A DNA stretch of 64,000 bases, taken from assembly GCA_003952965.2 (NCBI GenBank), contig CM025856.1:27227723-27291722 (forward strand), read 5' to 3'. Shown piece by piece: positions 11,475 to 22,532 of the stretch. The DNA is from Morella rubra (Eukaryota; Streptophyta; Magnoliopsida; Fagales; Myricaceae). The notes under the pieces were generated by a model. That model had not been told where the DNA came from and did no database searches. It worked only from the letters and a program-made list of their open reading frames with translations. Numbering within the stretch: the first letter of the stretch is position 1; the number at the start of each line of letters is the position of its first letter. The position numbers and the translations under genes were made by a program.

Positions 11475-12085
11475 ATCTCTCGGGTTGGAGTACAAAAGGT
11501 CAGTTAGCACGCCTTAATTGCAATGCAAACACAACTTCATTTTGGTTGAAATATAAGGGCAAACATTATTGTTCGGGACATCGCCGATATTTGCCTGTGA
11601 TGCATAGGTGAAGACTTGATGTTGACATATTTGACGGGAAAAAAGAGTTTAGATCAGCGCCAGAAGAAGTCACTAGGGAGGAGATACTTCAACAACATGC
11701 ATCGGCACCGTTATGTTCATTTGGGAAGACTCAGAAGAAGAGAAAACGGGCTGAAAATGAGTTAAGTTGCATGAACCGCATCATATTCTTTGACCTGCTG
11801 TATTGGTAAGAATTGAAACTTCGACATAATTTAGATGTCATGCACATAGACTTGTGCTCAAGAACAATACGTTTTGATGTTGTGAACAAGTTAGAGAAGG
11901 ACATCGGAATGATTCTTTGTAAGTTGGAACATTTATTCCCTCAATCATTTTTTACTATTACGGTTCATTTAGCCGTTCATTTACCTCGAGAAGTGAAACT
12001 TGGGAGTCTAGTTCAATTTCGGTGGATGTATCCAATGGAAAGTTACATGGGGAAGAAGAAGTATTTCGTCTAGAATAGGGCATGG
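11475..12085 (+). pseudogene. CACTA transposase (TNP2-type) fragment
   Basis: TNP2 is the transposase of En/Spm elements. A frame near 11508-11810 reads CLNCNANTTSFWLKYKGK, HYCSGHRRYLPVMHRWR and FDGKKEF, followed by SAPEEVTREEILQQ and FGKTQKKRKRAE, matching the family order (cysteine pair, HRRFLP, W, HPP-EL, FGK-KRKR). A second frame at 11813-12073 reads FDVVNKLEKDIGMILCKLEHLFPQSFF and HLAVHLPREVKLGSLVQFRWMYP (DUF4218 region, usual VHLPEEAKLGGPVQYRWMYPFER). Intervening catalytic sequence is missing, so it is dead. It probably belongs to the autonomous partner of the CACTA remnants upstream. Confidence 0.7.
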
Positions 12086-12589
12086 CTGAGGACTCTATAG
12101 GAGTGAGTTATGCGTTAAATGAATGTCTAACATTTTGCTCAATATACGCCGAGATAGATGATCGAACTAGTTGGGGATGTCGTCTTTCTGTATTCGCTCA
12201 TAATGTTCATCCGCTGGGAGCTTGTTGGGGTCACGATTTGGATAGAAAATAATTTACAAAAGCGTAGTGGTACGTACTAAACAATTATTCAGAAATCAGC
12301 CAACATATAGAGTAAACTTTTTTTTTACAATTGTTGCTCATTTAAATACTTATAAGTTCATATTATTTTTTTTACCATAAATATATATATATATTTTTTT
12401 TATAGAGAGCACTTGGAAGAGATGAGGAGGTAATCGCCAATAAATATTAATAAGAGGCACGAAGACGGATTTTTGTTATGGTTTAGAAATTAGATATTTA
12501 TTTTATTTTGTCTATTGTATATGTTCCTTTTTTAGTAATCTTTTTTATTTATTCTCATTAACGGGTGTTTATTATTTTAGATTCAAACT
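12086..12589. other. Transposon interior, no open frame
   Basis: Lies between two transposase pieces; AT-rich with T and TA runs near 12310-12405. Probably decayed coding or intron sequence of the same CACTA element. Confidence 0.35.
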
Positions 12590-13072
12590 ATGCGCAATGA
12601 AAATTCGAGCTCAGTGTTGGATGATTTCTATGCATTAGCATCCGGACCAGATCAACGGGCATTTTGTTTTTCTGGGTGTGTAGTGAATGAAGTTAGGTTT
12701 TACACGGTCTTTTGTGAACAGTTACGTAGTACCCAAAATAACGGCGTGGTTTTTCCGAGAGACCATGCTAGGGAAGTCGTTGAAGCATATTTGGCTTGTG
12801 AATTTACTCACTCTAACATAAGTGCTTATTTAATGGAGAGGTTTTAGTGTGGCACATGCTTTGTTGTATGTTTGATTTTACCACGAGGTTTTGAAGAACA
12901 ATTGGATCCTTCTCATAATCAGGTCATGTATTCCGTTGGGACTTTGATTCTAGGCTTGAATGAATTTGACAACTATGACCCTAGTTACACCCAGAACTAC
13001 TTCGTCAGGCCATGTGCTAAGACTTATTATTATAGGAAGCTGCTTGACATGACCGGCCATAAGAATGACTGA
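12590..13072 (+). pseudogene. CACTA transposase C-terminal part (DUF4216-like)
   Basis: Two consecutive plus frames. The first (12590-12847) contains LASGPDQRAFCFSGCVVNEVRFYT and STQNNGVV, typical of the DUF4216 segment that follows TNP2 (family pattern LA-GP-R-Y-GY-VNG-RFHT, TQNSGVVV). The second (12872-13072) continues NYFVRPCAKTYYYRK. Frames are broken by a TAG at about 12845. Supports an En/Spm origin for the whole 11.5-13.1 kb block. Confidence 0.55.
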
Positions 13073-13079
13073 ATCCAAA

Positions 13080-14399
13080 TATAAACATAAACATAAGGCC
13101 TGGTACCTATTTTTAAATTATCATTTTGGTGGAGTCACCTTTTAAGCTTTCGTTTTTGTTTAATAATTTAGGGCTTCCTGATGATTGGATCGTCATTGCT
13201 GCTTGTCAGCCTTTTTGTCTAGACAAAACCTTCCTCTATTATTGGATCATCATTGTTCCCTCATTTTTTTGCTATTCCTGAAATTGCTGTTTTTGTTTGA
13301 ATCATATGCTTTTTTATGTTCTTTGTCAGAGTACTCTTGATACTCCTTTGGCACTAGTGAACTTGATTTCTTGTTGAGCTATCTGCAATCTTGTCTTTTC
13401 CCTAAGATGGTTAGGTGCACTGTAAGTTCCTACAAGTTCCACTTTCTTGTTTGTTCCAAATTTATGAAATGAAAGCTTCTTACTAAAGGTAGGTATTTGT
13501 GTTTTGAGCATAATTCCTCTTGGACCCTAAATTCAGTTGGTTGAGCTTGATCAGAAACATAAACCTATGTTTAAAGAAAAAGCAATCAACCTGTTCTATA
13601 GATCCACCCCTAGCAATATATCTATTAATTAATTTGTTTGAATCAACTAAAATTATTTGAAACATAAGGAAGTTATATTGATCTCCATTTGATAATATTG
13701 TACAGAAGCCGCGCCACCCTCCATTGTGGATTAAACAAAATACGTTATTATTATATATTTAAAACTTTTTATGTAATAATAGTTTTTAATAAACTGACCT
13801 AACTCTACATTTATAAAAAAACAAAAAAAGGAGGAAATGAGATTGAATTCGCAAAGAATAATTGTAAAAGGTGGTTTTGTGTTAAGAAGATCATATACTT
13901 TGGTAAAAGCAATAATTTGGCATGTCAAACCCTTGACTTGGCTTCTATGAACTGCAACCCATTCCTTTTTAAACATTAGGGTTAAATACACTTTGCTCCC
14001 CTTATCTTTGGGGTCATTTACACTTTGCACCCGATGTATTATTTTTGAGACATTGGACTAACTTACACATTTTTTCAGTTTGGATCCCGTACCCAAATTG
14101 CCTATCAATTTGGACAGAGTTCATATTCGTGTTTGCATGTAAGTTTTAGGACACTTGTTGCCTGATTCTTTGAAAGTTTTGAGTTCAGTTACTTCTATGC
14201 TCATGCATGTTTGATCTATGAGCTGAAAAATGTAAAGATGAAACTCATTGATGAAAGGGGGTCACGGCAGTGCCCTAAGGGTGCTCAAAGTGAGCAAAAG
14301 GGCCATGAATTGGCAAGGGAAAGAAAAGGGAACACGTGCAAGAGCTTGTGTCCTAATAAAATGGCAAGAAAAGGGTGCATGCTCATGTGTTGATTTATT
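13080..14399. other. Unassigned repeat-like stretch
   Basis: No gene supported. A block at about 13977-14045 (agggttaaatacactttgc followed by cacccgatg) is a style of sequence found at ends of non-autonomous plant elements. Small ORFs on both strands show no recognisable family. Confidence 0.3.
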
Positions 14400-16424
14400 A
14401 AGTGGCTTTATTTTGATATTGTTTTCTCCCTAATATCATCTAATACGTGCTCAGTGATTGTATTAATACATGTAAGAGTGGTACATCATTGAGATAGGTT
14501 AATTAGAAGTAAGATCCATAACATGCAACAACACTAGTTAGGGTTTAATAGTGCACTGTCCAAAACATCTCCATGAAATCCTTGGAAGTTTTGCATGAAA
14601 ATTGGTAGACATGTAGTATAGGGTCATAGTAGGTCTCAGTAAAAAATTATCAGCTCATCGAAGTTCAACAAAGGTCGAAAATGCCCCTGGAGGTCTTTAT
14701 GGGCAGTTATGTCATTTAACACAAAATGTTGGGGTAAAAAGCTCCAAACAGGGAAAATAATTACATGGCTGTGTAGGGAATGAAAAATAGATGAGAGAGC
14801 CCAAGTTTGAGTCCAATTAGAGTAGGTTTAGGGACTCAAATCACAAAACCCATTTAGCAGCCTGAATGGACTTTAGGCCTGTTAACCCTAAACAAGCCCA
14901 GAACATTTTGAAACTTTAGGTATAGGCCCATTGGGGTCTAAGAAGGCCCAAGAGGCCCATACTCATGGGATTTAGTGAGGATTTAATATTGATTACTAAA
15001 ACTAAATCACATGATTATTTTATTAACCTAAAACCTTTATAAAGGAGAATATGATATTAATTTAGAATTCAGAGGTATTGATACTACTATCATAGAAATT
15101 AAGCAAAATGCTTGTGATTGAGATAGTAAGAGAAGAATAAGGGAATACCAACTTTAAGGATTTCTAATAAACCTTTACAGGAAAAAGAGTAAAGCATGTA
15201 TTTGAAATTTATTAATTCTTTGGAATATTATACAAGCCTTGGTATGGAGTTGCGAATTTATAATAAATGATGAATGACGAATTATGGTTAGGTGCTGCAT
15301 TATTTATACAAATGATTGAGCATCGACAGTTGTATTCATCAAGCATTGAGTGGACCAAGACCGGGAAATGGAAACCGAAACTACCCGAGGTGTCTTCCGT
15401 AGTTATGGGTGACAGTACTATTTATTAAGGGGAGAGTGCAACCCACCGCTAAGTAAGGGTGGGCTCATAATGGGGCAAAGTGCCTACTATGAAAGGTTCC
15501 GGTGCTAGAGGCACGGGACAAGTCCCGGAGGAGAGAAGGGAAGCACAACCCAACTCTGGGGTGAACAGAGTAGATGGTGGAGACACCTCAACCCTAAAGA
15601 AATGGAAGGAAAATGAGAGCACTTCATCTTTGCATTGCATGTGCATCGATACTTGTTTTGATTATATGAAGGCATGCATACTTTATCACTTGTCACATGT
15701 CATATTTATTGTGTTATTGTCATATCCGCTCCTCGACTTTACTGAGTCAGTAAGACTCACCCCTTTTATTTTTGCTTGTGTTTGCCTTTTTATTGTTAAG
15801 CAGGATGTTGAGTTATTAATAGGCTAAAGAGATTCTAGGTGTAGGGACTATTTTGTAACCCTTTTGTTGTTTCTTTTATTTTCTTTTGGTGGCAGTATTT
15901 TAAATCTGCTTTTAAATCCTTGAAACACGATTCCATAGGCTAGGTGAGCTATAGGAAGCTCAAATTTTTTATGCGTAGACCTATACATTTGTAGTCCTCT
16001 CAAAGGACCCTTTTTTTTGTATTAAACCATGTTCTTTATAAGAAAGTATATGTATTTCTTTTTGTTGATTTCTTCTGCAAGTTTATTAATTTGCTCTAAT
16101 CACACTTTAATCATTTTTAATACTAATCAGTTTTCAACATAAGTGGTTATTATGATTTCCTAAATAAATGTCAATTATCTCGATGCAATATTTTGCCCGA
16201 TTTTGCCTTTTTCACTCAAGTTTCCTAATTGGTTAATGACTCTTTTATTTTTAACGATTTTTCCTTTTTTAAAAAATGACCATTTTAAATCGCAAGTTTT
16301 CCGCTAAGTAAATTCGAGGGCATTTAAGTGATCCTAAGAGTTTTTATCGTGTAATAATCTCCGCTTGTATGCATGTGATTACTATACACAAGCCTAGGGG
16401 TAACTACTAGCATGGGACATAACA
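14400..16424 (+). mobile_element. Ty3-gypsy-type LTR (5' boundary unresolved), inserted in copia gag
   Basis: The 3' end aligns with the 3.26-kb solo LTR of 48628-51888 in inverse orientation. Shared blocks: cccaactctggggtgaacag (near 15549), ttactgagtcagtaagactcacccc (near 15738), ttccgctaagtaaattcgagggcatttaag (near 16298), and the terminal ggtaactactagcatgggacataaca corresponding to ggtaagtaccagcacggggcgtgaca. The terminus at 16424 directly abuts copia gag codons. The first half is too diverged to place the left edge. Confidence 0.6.
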
Positions 16425-17400
16425 AAATGCATGCCTTCCTTAAATCTATTGATGAGAGAGTATGGACAGTGATTGATAGAGGTTGGTCAATGCTGGATGG
16501 TGCGGTTGATGGTATTGTTGTTGTTAAGGAGCCTAGTAAATGGACGGGCGAGGAAAGAGAATCCTCAAGTTGGAATAGTAAATGTATAAACTCTATATTC
16601 ATGAGTATGTCACCTAAAGAATTTATAAGGATATCAAATTGTGTGATTGCGAACAATACTTGGGATATCTTAGCTTTTACTCATGAAGGTACTAAGGCCG
16701 TAAAAGATTTGAAACTTTAGCTGAATGTCTCAAAGTGTGAAGAGATTCGGATGAGAGACGATGAGAGTTTTGATGAGTTCTATGGGAAGCTTATAGCCAT
16801 AGTAAATGCAAGTTTTAGCCTTGGTGAGAAAATTCCGGAATCAAAGGTGGTTCGTAAAGTCTTGAGATCCCTCCCCGAAAGGTTCAGATCTAAAATCATT
16901 GCTATAGAAGAGAGTAAGATTTTAGATGAGATCAAAATTGATGAACTAGTTGGTTCCTTACAACCATACGAGCTGACATTTCCTTCTTCTAGAAAGGGTA
17001 AGTCCATTGCACTTAAAACTATCAAAGAGGAAGAGGATTCTACATCAGATGATGATTCGTTAGAAGATGAAGACATGGCTCTTTTTGTTAAGAAGTTTCA
17101 AAAGGCTTTCCAATTCAAGAAAGGTAGAACTTGGAAGGATAAGAAGGGAAACATGAAATCTTTCAACAAACCCAACTGGAAGAACTTTGATAAGAAAGAT
17201 AAAGAAGGTCAAAAGAAGAATGATGAGGGTAGTGTTCAATGCCATGGTTGTCAAGGTTATGGTGACATGAAATTTGAGTGTCCTACCCACTTAAATGCAC
17301 AAAGAAAACCGACAATGAATGCATCTCTCTCAAATTCAGATTTGGATAATTCTTCTTCTAGCAAATAAACTTCTACGAATGAGAAAGTAGATTTCTTTGC
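16425..17400 (+). pseudogene. Copia gag (N-terminus lost)
   Basis: Capsid-like gag. It begins abruptly at KMHAFLKSIDERVWTVI and continues NTWDILAFTHEGTKAVKDLKL, a TAG stop at 16718, then EEIRMRDDESFDEFYGKL, VVRKVLRSLPERF and the lysine-rich C-terminal part, followed by a serine run and stop near 17366. These are the standard UBN2-type gag blocks of SIRE-lineage copia elements. The missing upstream part would include FDGTNYxxWK. One nonsense codon apart, the frame is largely open. Confidence 0.7.
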
Positions 17401-17449
17401 TTTTTATTCTTTCGTTTTAAGTACTAATGAATTTGATCATGAAGGTGGC

Positions 17450-17877
17450 AATCTCCAAGATTTAGATTTAGATGATTCGGATTTCTTCACATAGCCTACA
17501 ATGAGTTATATGAAGAGAGCTTAAAGTTGACGAAAAATAGTGGGTTAATTTCTAAAGGGCTTACTGTTATTAAAAAGGAAAGGGAAGAACTCACATATGA
17601 AGTTTCTGTGTTGAGAGTGAAAAATGCAGATCTGGAAACAAATTTAAAGGAGCTGAAGAAGGAGTTGGAACAAGCTAACTTTCAGATGAACAAGTTCTCT
17701 AGCGGAACAAGAAAGTTGGATAAAATGCTGAACATTGGACTCTCAGCTGGAGACAAGAGGGGTTTGGGTTTTTCAGCCACAAATGATGTAAAAAATGTCA
17801 ACAAAACAATATTTGTTCCAGCCATAATTAAGACGAAACCACCACAAATTTATTGGTGGCACCCTTTAAACCTATAA
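17450..17877 (+). pseudogene. Copia gag coiled-coil segment
   Basis: Heptad-rich residues (KKEREELTYEVSVLRVKNA, LKELKKELEQANFQMNKF) followed by SSGTRKLDKMLNIGLSAGDK and RGLGFS. This matches the coiled coil and the SSxxLDKxLxxxRSxxDKxGLG block between gag and the zinc knuckle in SIRE-type elements. It is in a different frame from the knuckle. Confidence 0.55.
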
Positions 17878-18340
17878 CTTCTTTTAATTCTAAGAGGTCT
17901 GAATTCATTCCAACATGCTATCATTGTGGTAAAATAGGTCACATCAAGCCTAAGTGTTTTAACTTGTCAAATGATAGGTTTAGAAATGTTAGATCATCTT
18001 CAAATATACAAGTTGATATTATGTCCAAAAGTTTGCTATCATCTTCTAAAACATCTTCAAATCATGTTAGGAGAAAGAAGGAAGTAACCTCATGTAAGGT
18101 AGCACAACTAGCTTTTAAAGTTAGGGATGACTTTGTGTGGTATTTGGACAGAGGGTGTTCAAAGCATATGTGTGGCAAAAAAAATTTGTTTACCACACTT
18201 AGAGATTACAAAGCCGGTGTTGTTACCTTCGGTGATGGTAGTAAAGCAACAATAGTTGGTAAAGGTTCAATTATCTTGCCCGGTTGTCCTATCTTTGAGT
18301 TAATTTCACTAAAGATAGCTGTCCAGTTGTGAATGACTGT
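17853..18340 (+). pseudogene. Copia zinc knuckle and protease
   Basis: CYHCGKIGHIKPKC is a CX2CX4HX4C nucleic-acid-binding knuckle. The aspartic protease begins WYLDRGCSKHMCGKK, where the family has WYLDSGCSRHMTG; the active-site triad D-S-G reads D-R-G. FGDGSKATIVGKGSI follows as usual. The changed triad would abolish proteolysis. A stop at 18330 ends the frame before integrase. Confidence 0.75.
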
Positions 18341-18429
18341 GAAAAATCTGTATTTAAAGATATTAGTACATCCGATAACTGATATGGTATTATGCTTAAT
18401 AATGACATGATATGCAATAATGTTTGACT

Positions 18430-19152
18430 TGAAAAAACTCATTTATGGCATCAACGTTTGAGTAACATAAATTATTGTGAACTTTCTAATGTGTCTAAAG
18501 TTGTTGAAGGCATACTAAAAATAGAAAAGTTTGATAATCAAGTATGTGGTCCTTGTCAATTGGGTAAGCAAATAAGATTGAGTCATCAAAGAACCTTCGG
18601 GTTGTTGAGTTCAAATTGCTTAGAATTACTTCCCATGGATTTAATGGGTCCCTCTAAGACTGAGTCTCTTGGTAGGAAGTGTTATATTCTAGTAATCGCT
18701 GATGACTTTTCTAGATTCTCTTGGATCTTATTACTTAGAGAAAAATTTGAGGCTTTTGATAAAGCCAAAGGATTATGCAAATTAATTCAAAATCAAAAGA
18801 ATTGTAAGATCAAAAGAATCCGTAGTGATCACGATAGAGAGTTTGAGAATACTAGCTTCGAAATATTTTGTCTCGAAGAAGGTATTCATCAAGAATTCTC
18901 CACTCCAATTACTCCACAACAAAATGGAGTAGTTGAACGGAAGAATAGAGTACTTCAAGATATGGGAAGGGTAATGATTCATGCTAAGGATGTTCCTAAA
19001 CATTTTTGGGATGAAGCTATTAACACTGCTTGTCATATTATTAATAGAGTATATCTTCGACTGGGTACTACTCAAAGTCCATGAATTATGGAAGGGAAAG
19101 CGTCCTACTATCAAGTATTTTAAGATTTTTGGTAGTAAATGCTTTATTCTAA
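18430..19152 (+). pseudogene. Copia integrase
   Basis: Integrase joins retroelement cDNA to host DNA. HLWHQRLSNINYC (GAG-pre-integrase block) is followed by CGPCQLGKQIRLSH (zinc site), then the catalytic core: LLPMDLMGP (first Asp), RIRSDHDREFEN (second Asp) and TPQQNGVVERKNR (Glu), so the DDE triad is retained. After HIINRVY a frameshift near 19084 moves to the frame encoding KGKRPTIKYFKIFGSKCFILR, the GKKP-YF-FGCKCF block, which is cut by the MITE at 19153. Confidence 0.75.
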
Positions 19153-19333
19153 GGGGATGTTCATTTTGGTTTGTATTCTAGGATACACATAAATGCTAGA
19201 GTTTACAAACCGAACATATTCAAATACCAATACAAGTCAACAACTTCTACATGCATACCAATAAACTTTAACATCACTTCAAAATTCTCAAAACACTACA
19301 AATTTTAAAAATCTCACCAAAACGAACATCCCC
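19153..19333. mobile_element. Harbinger/Tourist-like MITE, 181 bp, TSD TAA
   Basis: Terminal inverted repeats GGGGATGTTC at 19153 and GAACATCCCC ending 19333, flanked by TAA on both sides (19150-19152 and 19334-19336). Removing it restores the integrase/connector reading FILR to KILAKFDTHSDKG. TAA duplication and a GGG-rich terminus are typical of PIF/Harbinger MITEs. Confidence 0.7.
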
Positions 19334-19336
19334 TAA

Positions 19337-19755
19337 GATATAGGAAAATTCTAGCTAAATTCGACACTCATAGTGACAAAGGCATATTTCTAGAATATTC
19401 ATCAAAAAGTAGAGCTTATCAAGTGTTTAATTTGAGGACACATAGTGTTATGGAATCCATAAACGTAGTTATTGATGATGATATTCGTGATATTGTCAAT
19501 ACTGAAAATATTAAGTTTCCTACTGTTGAACCAAGTATTCATGAAGAACTGCCTAGTATAGTGAGTTCGGAGTATGATTATAATATAGACTTGAATGTTG
19601 ATACAAAACTTAGAACCTATGAAGAATTACCCAGTTTAGTTAGTTTGGAGTTAGATGGTTCTCAAGAACCAAACTCAGTTGTTGGTAAGGAACCCTCTTT
19701 GAGAATCAAGTTTAATCATCTTAAGGATAACATTATAGGTGATATAAATTAAGGT
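19337..19755 (+). pseudogene. Copia integrase-RT connector
   Basis: After the MITE the coding sequence resumes: KILAKFDTHSDKGIFLEYSS and RAYQVFN (usual LGKFDPKSDEGIFLGYSxxSKAYRVFN), then the variable, acidic linker (ORF 19423-19752) with repeated EELPS blocks, before an RT frame starts. The TAA at 19750 separates it from the next frame. Confidence 0.6.
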
Positions 19756-20780
19756 ATGAGATTAAGGGGGAGGATTTTGAACCAAATAGCTTTCTCTTGT
19801 TATGTCTTTCTAAATGAACCTAAAAAGATTGAAGAAGCATTGAAGGATGAATTTTGGATGAGTGCAACGCATGATGAGTTGAACCAATTCATACGTAATG
19901 ATGTTTCATGCTTAGTCTCTAGACCTACAAAGTGTAATGTTATTGGGACTAAATGGATCTTTAAAAATAAATATGAAGAGAATGGTGTCATAGTAAGAAA
20001 TAAAGCTAGACTTTTAGCTCAAGACTACACTCAAGTCGAAGGAATAGACTTCGACAAAACATTCGTACCTGTAGCCATATTAGAATCAATACGAATGCTT
20101 TTAGCTTATTCATGCTCAATGGGATTTAAGTTACATCAATTGGATGTAAAAAGTGCATTCTTAAATGGGATTTTGCTTGAAGAAGCTTATGTAGAAGAAC
20201 TGAAAGGCTTCATCAATCCCAAACATCCAGATCATGTCGATAGATTAAAGAAAGCGCTTTATGGATTAAACAAGCTCCAAGAGCTTGATATGATAGACTA
20301 ACCTCGTATCTTTTAAATAAAGCATTTTTGAGAGGTGGTGTTTATCGTACCATGTTCATAAAGAAGCTTGAGAATTGTTTAATCATTGCTCAAATTTATG
20401 TAGACGAAATTGTACTCGGCTCTTCTATTGAATGTGTTGAGTTAATGAAAAACGAATTCGAAATCATCATGATAGAAGAGTTGAATTACTTCTTAGGTTT
20501 GCATATTAAGGAATGCAGTGGTGGATTGTTTATCTCTCAATCTAAGTATGCTAAGGAATTAATTAAGAAATATGACCTTGATAATAAAAAGCATACTAAA
20601 ATCCTGATGAGTACATCTGTTAAGTTAAGCATAGATTCCAAGGGTAAAAGTGTTGATCACACTTTGTACCATAGTATGATAGATAGTCTCTTGAATTTGA
20701 TTGCAAGCAGACCTGACCTTTCGTTCAGTGTTGAAATTTGTGCAAGATTTCAATCTGACCCAAAAGAGTCTCATTGAGAA
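19756..20780 (+). pseudogene. Copia reverse transcriptase
   Basis: The RNA-dependent DNA polymerase of the element. Frame 1 (to 20301) contains NVIGTKWIFKNKYEENG, KARLLAQDYTQVEGIDFD, FVPVAILESIRMLLA and HQLDVKSAFLNGIL, with the first catalytic Asp in LDVKSAF. A deletion or frameshift near the KALYGLNK block shifts to frame 2 (20328-20777), where the catalytic YVDD box reads IYVDEIVLGSS (second Asp replaced by Glu). NYFLGLHIKECSGGLFISQS, KYAKELIKKY and SIASRPDL-like residues follow. Dead by frameshift and active-site change. Confidence 0.75.
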
Positions 20781-20929
20781 GCGGTTAATAAAATTATTAG
20801 ATATGTTAATAGAATAGTCAACTTTGGCATTCTATATTCGTACAATTCTAACACTCATCTTGTAGGTTTCTTCAACGCTGATTGGGCCAGTAACTGTGAT
20901 GACCGGAAAGCACCTTAGATGAATGATTT

Positions 20930-21295
20930 TATATGAGTTCTAATCTAGTTGCCTAGCTCAGCAAAAAGTAGAGCTTAATTTCATTGTCTACGGCTGAAGC
21001 TAAGTACATTGCAATGGGATGTTGCTGTACCCAGCTTATTTGGATGAAACAAAGACTTCTAGACTATGGCTTAACTCAAGATATAATGATTGTTTATTGT
21101 GATAATACGAGTGCTATTAACATTTTGAACAATCCAGTTCAACATTCACAAACTAAACACATATATTTGACATAATTTTATTAGAGATTTAGTAGAAAAA
21201 AAAAATCATTAATACTGAGCATGTCTCCTCTGAAAATCAACTTGCTGCCTTGTTTACCAAGCCCTTAAATGTCTTCAGATTTGAATCCTTGAGAT
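20930..21295 (+). pseudogene. Copia RNase H
   Basis: RNase H removes RNA from the cDNA hybrid. STAEAKYIAMGCCCTQLIWMK carries the usual STAEAEYIAAxxCxAQxxW block and IVYCDNTSAINILNNPVQHS the catalytic CDN. After a frame change ENQLAALFTKPLNVFRFESLR (to about 21295) is the standard end of copia pol. A frameshift near 21172 (HIYLT) breaks it. Confidence 0.75.
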
Positions 21296-21695
21296 AATCT
21301 GTTGGTGTGTGTTTAATGTAGTCAGTTTGTGTTTTGAATCAATATTAATTGTGTTAAGAAGAATTTCTCCTTCATAAAAATCATATAATTACTGTAATGT
21401 TAGAGATATGCTATTTTAACAATTTTTTAAATTTTAATTTGTATTTCCTAAATCTGTTTGATTACATATAAAAATGTGATTTTAGTTTATTATAAGTAGA
21501 TCTGTAGTATATTAAACATCTACTGTACCTCTGGTGTGTGATGTTAATGCGGCTAAGTGTTAATGAACACTTATAGGCGTGGCAGGTAAGTGGTAAGGAT
21601 ATTTTTGTAATTTTATAAAGCATTTAACTCTAGGGTTTCTTTTTACTCTTTTCACTTTTCACTTTTTGCCTCTCACCTCACCCGATTGTCTCTAA
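21296..21695 (+). other. Pol-to-env spacer of the copia element, first part
   Basis: Non-coding, T-rich sequence following the pol stop. In SIRE-type elements this spacer contains the splice or leader region for the downstream ORF; I see no specific signal. Confidence 0.35.
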
Positions 21696-22532
21696 GGGGG
21701 TGTTCGTTTTCAGAAGATTTGTAGAATGTTGAGTGTTTTGAGAATTTTTAGGTAATGTAGGAGGTGTATTGGTGTTTGTGTAGAAGTTGATGATGTGTAA
21801 AAAAGTGATGATGATTTTTAAGGTTATTGTTTGTAGATTATTTTTATTGGATGAGTGAAAAGATAAAAAATAAAATAAAATATAAATTTATGTTTATTTA
21901 TAATATTTATTATAATTAGGAATTTTTTTTGAATTTTGATACAAATTTATAATATTTAAATTGATGGTTATTTATTTATTTATTATAATATAAATATTTG
22001 AAAGTTATTAAAAAAAGAAGAATAAGAAGAAGAAGACAAACATTAATGTGGTAAAAAAAAAAAAAAACAAACGAAGCAGAACGAAAGATGAAAGTGTGAT
22101 TGACACATGGACAAGTTGTAGGGAAGGGGGCAGGCGCAGGCGCCTACTGACATGTTGCAGGGGAAGGGGGACTGACGAGCAATAGGGAAGGGGTAGGTAT
22201 CGTAGAGGACATTTAATATTCGAACGAAATGACCATATTGCCCTCAACCAAAACATTAACGTTGGATAAGGCAGTTGGGGTATTTCATCTTTTCACCTGT
22301 CCGAGTGGTTAATGCGCTGACGTGTGGGGCCATGTGTTTCTCAAATTTTGGTTTTACCCTTCATTATTTATTTCCGCAAAACACTACGGGAGGGTAGTTG
22401 GGTAATGTTCCATAAGCATAGTCAGGGTAAAAATGGAAAACAGTTGGCTGTATCCTAGATTTAAACATGTTTGGTTGATTTCGTGGAAACTTAAATGCGA
22501 ATTTGCTAGGCTTCACCGAAACGAACATGCCC
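21696..22532. mobile_element. Harbinger/Tourist-like element, 837 bp, TSD TAA
   Basis: Left terminus GGGGGTGTTCGTTTT at 21696, right terminus AAACGAACATGCCC ending 22532, flanked by TAA (21693-21695 and 22533-22535). Its first 120 bases (agtgttttgagaattttt, tgtagaagttg) match the reverse complement of the 181-bp MITE at 19153, so both belong to one family. Internal sequence has no transposase; a 15-A run lies near 22052. Confidence 0.65.

Noticed and set aside
13326..14030. Minus-strand ORFs of 60-99 codons
   Set aside because: No conserved motifs, unusual composition and no neighbouring frame continuity.
22290..22325. tRNA-like string (cctgtccgagtggttaatgcgctgacg) resembling the A-box of tRNA-Ser/Leu
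   Set aside because: No anticodon arm, B box or acceptor pairing follows; it lies inside the Harbinger-like element.
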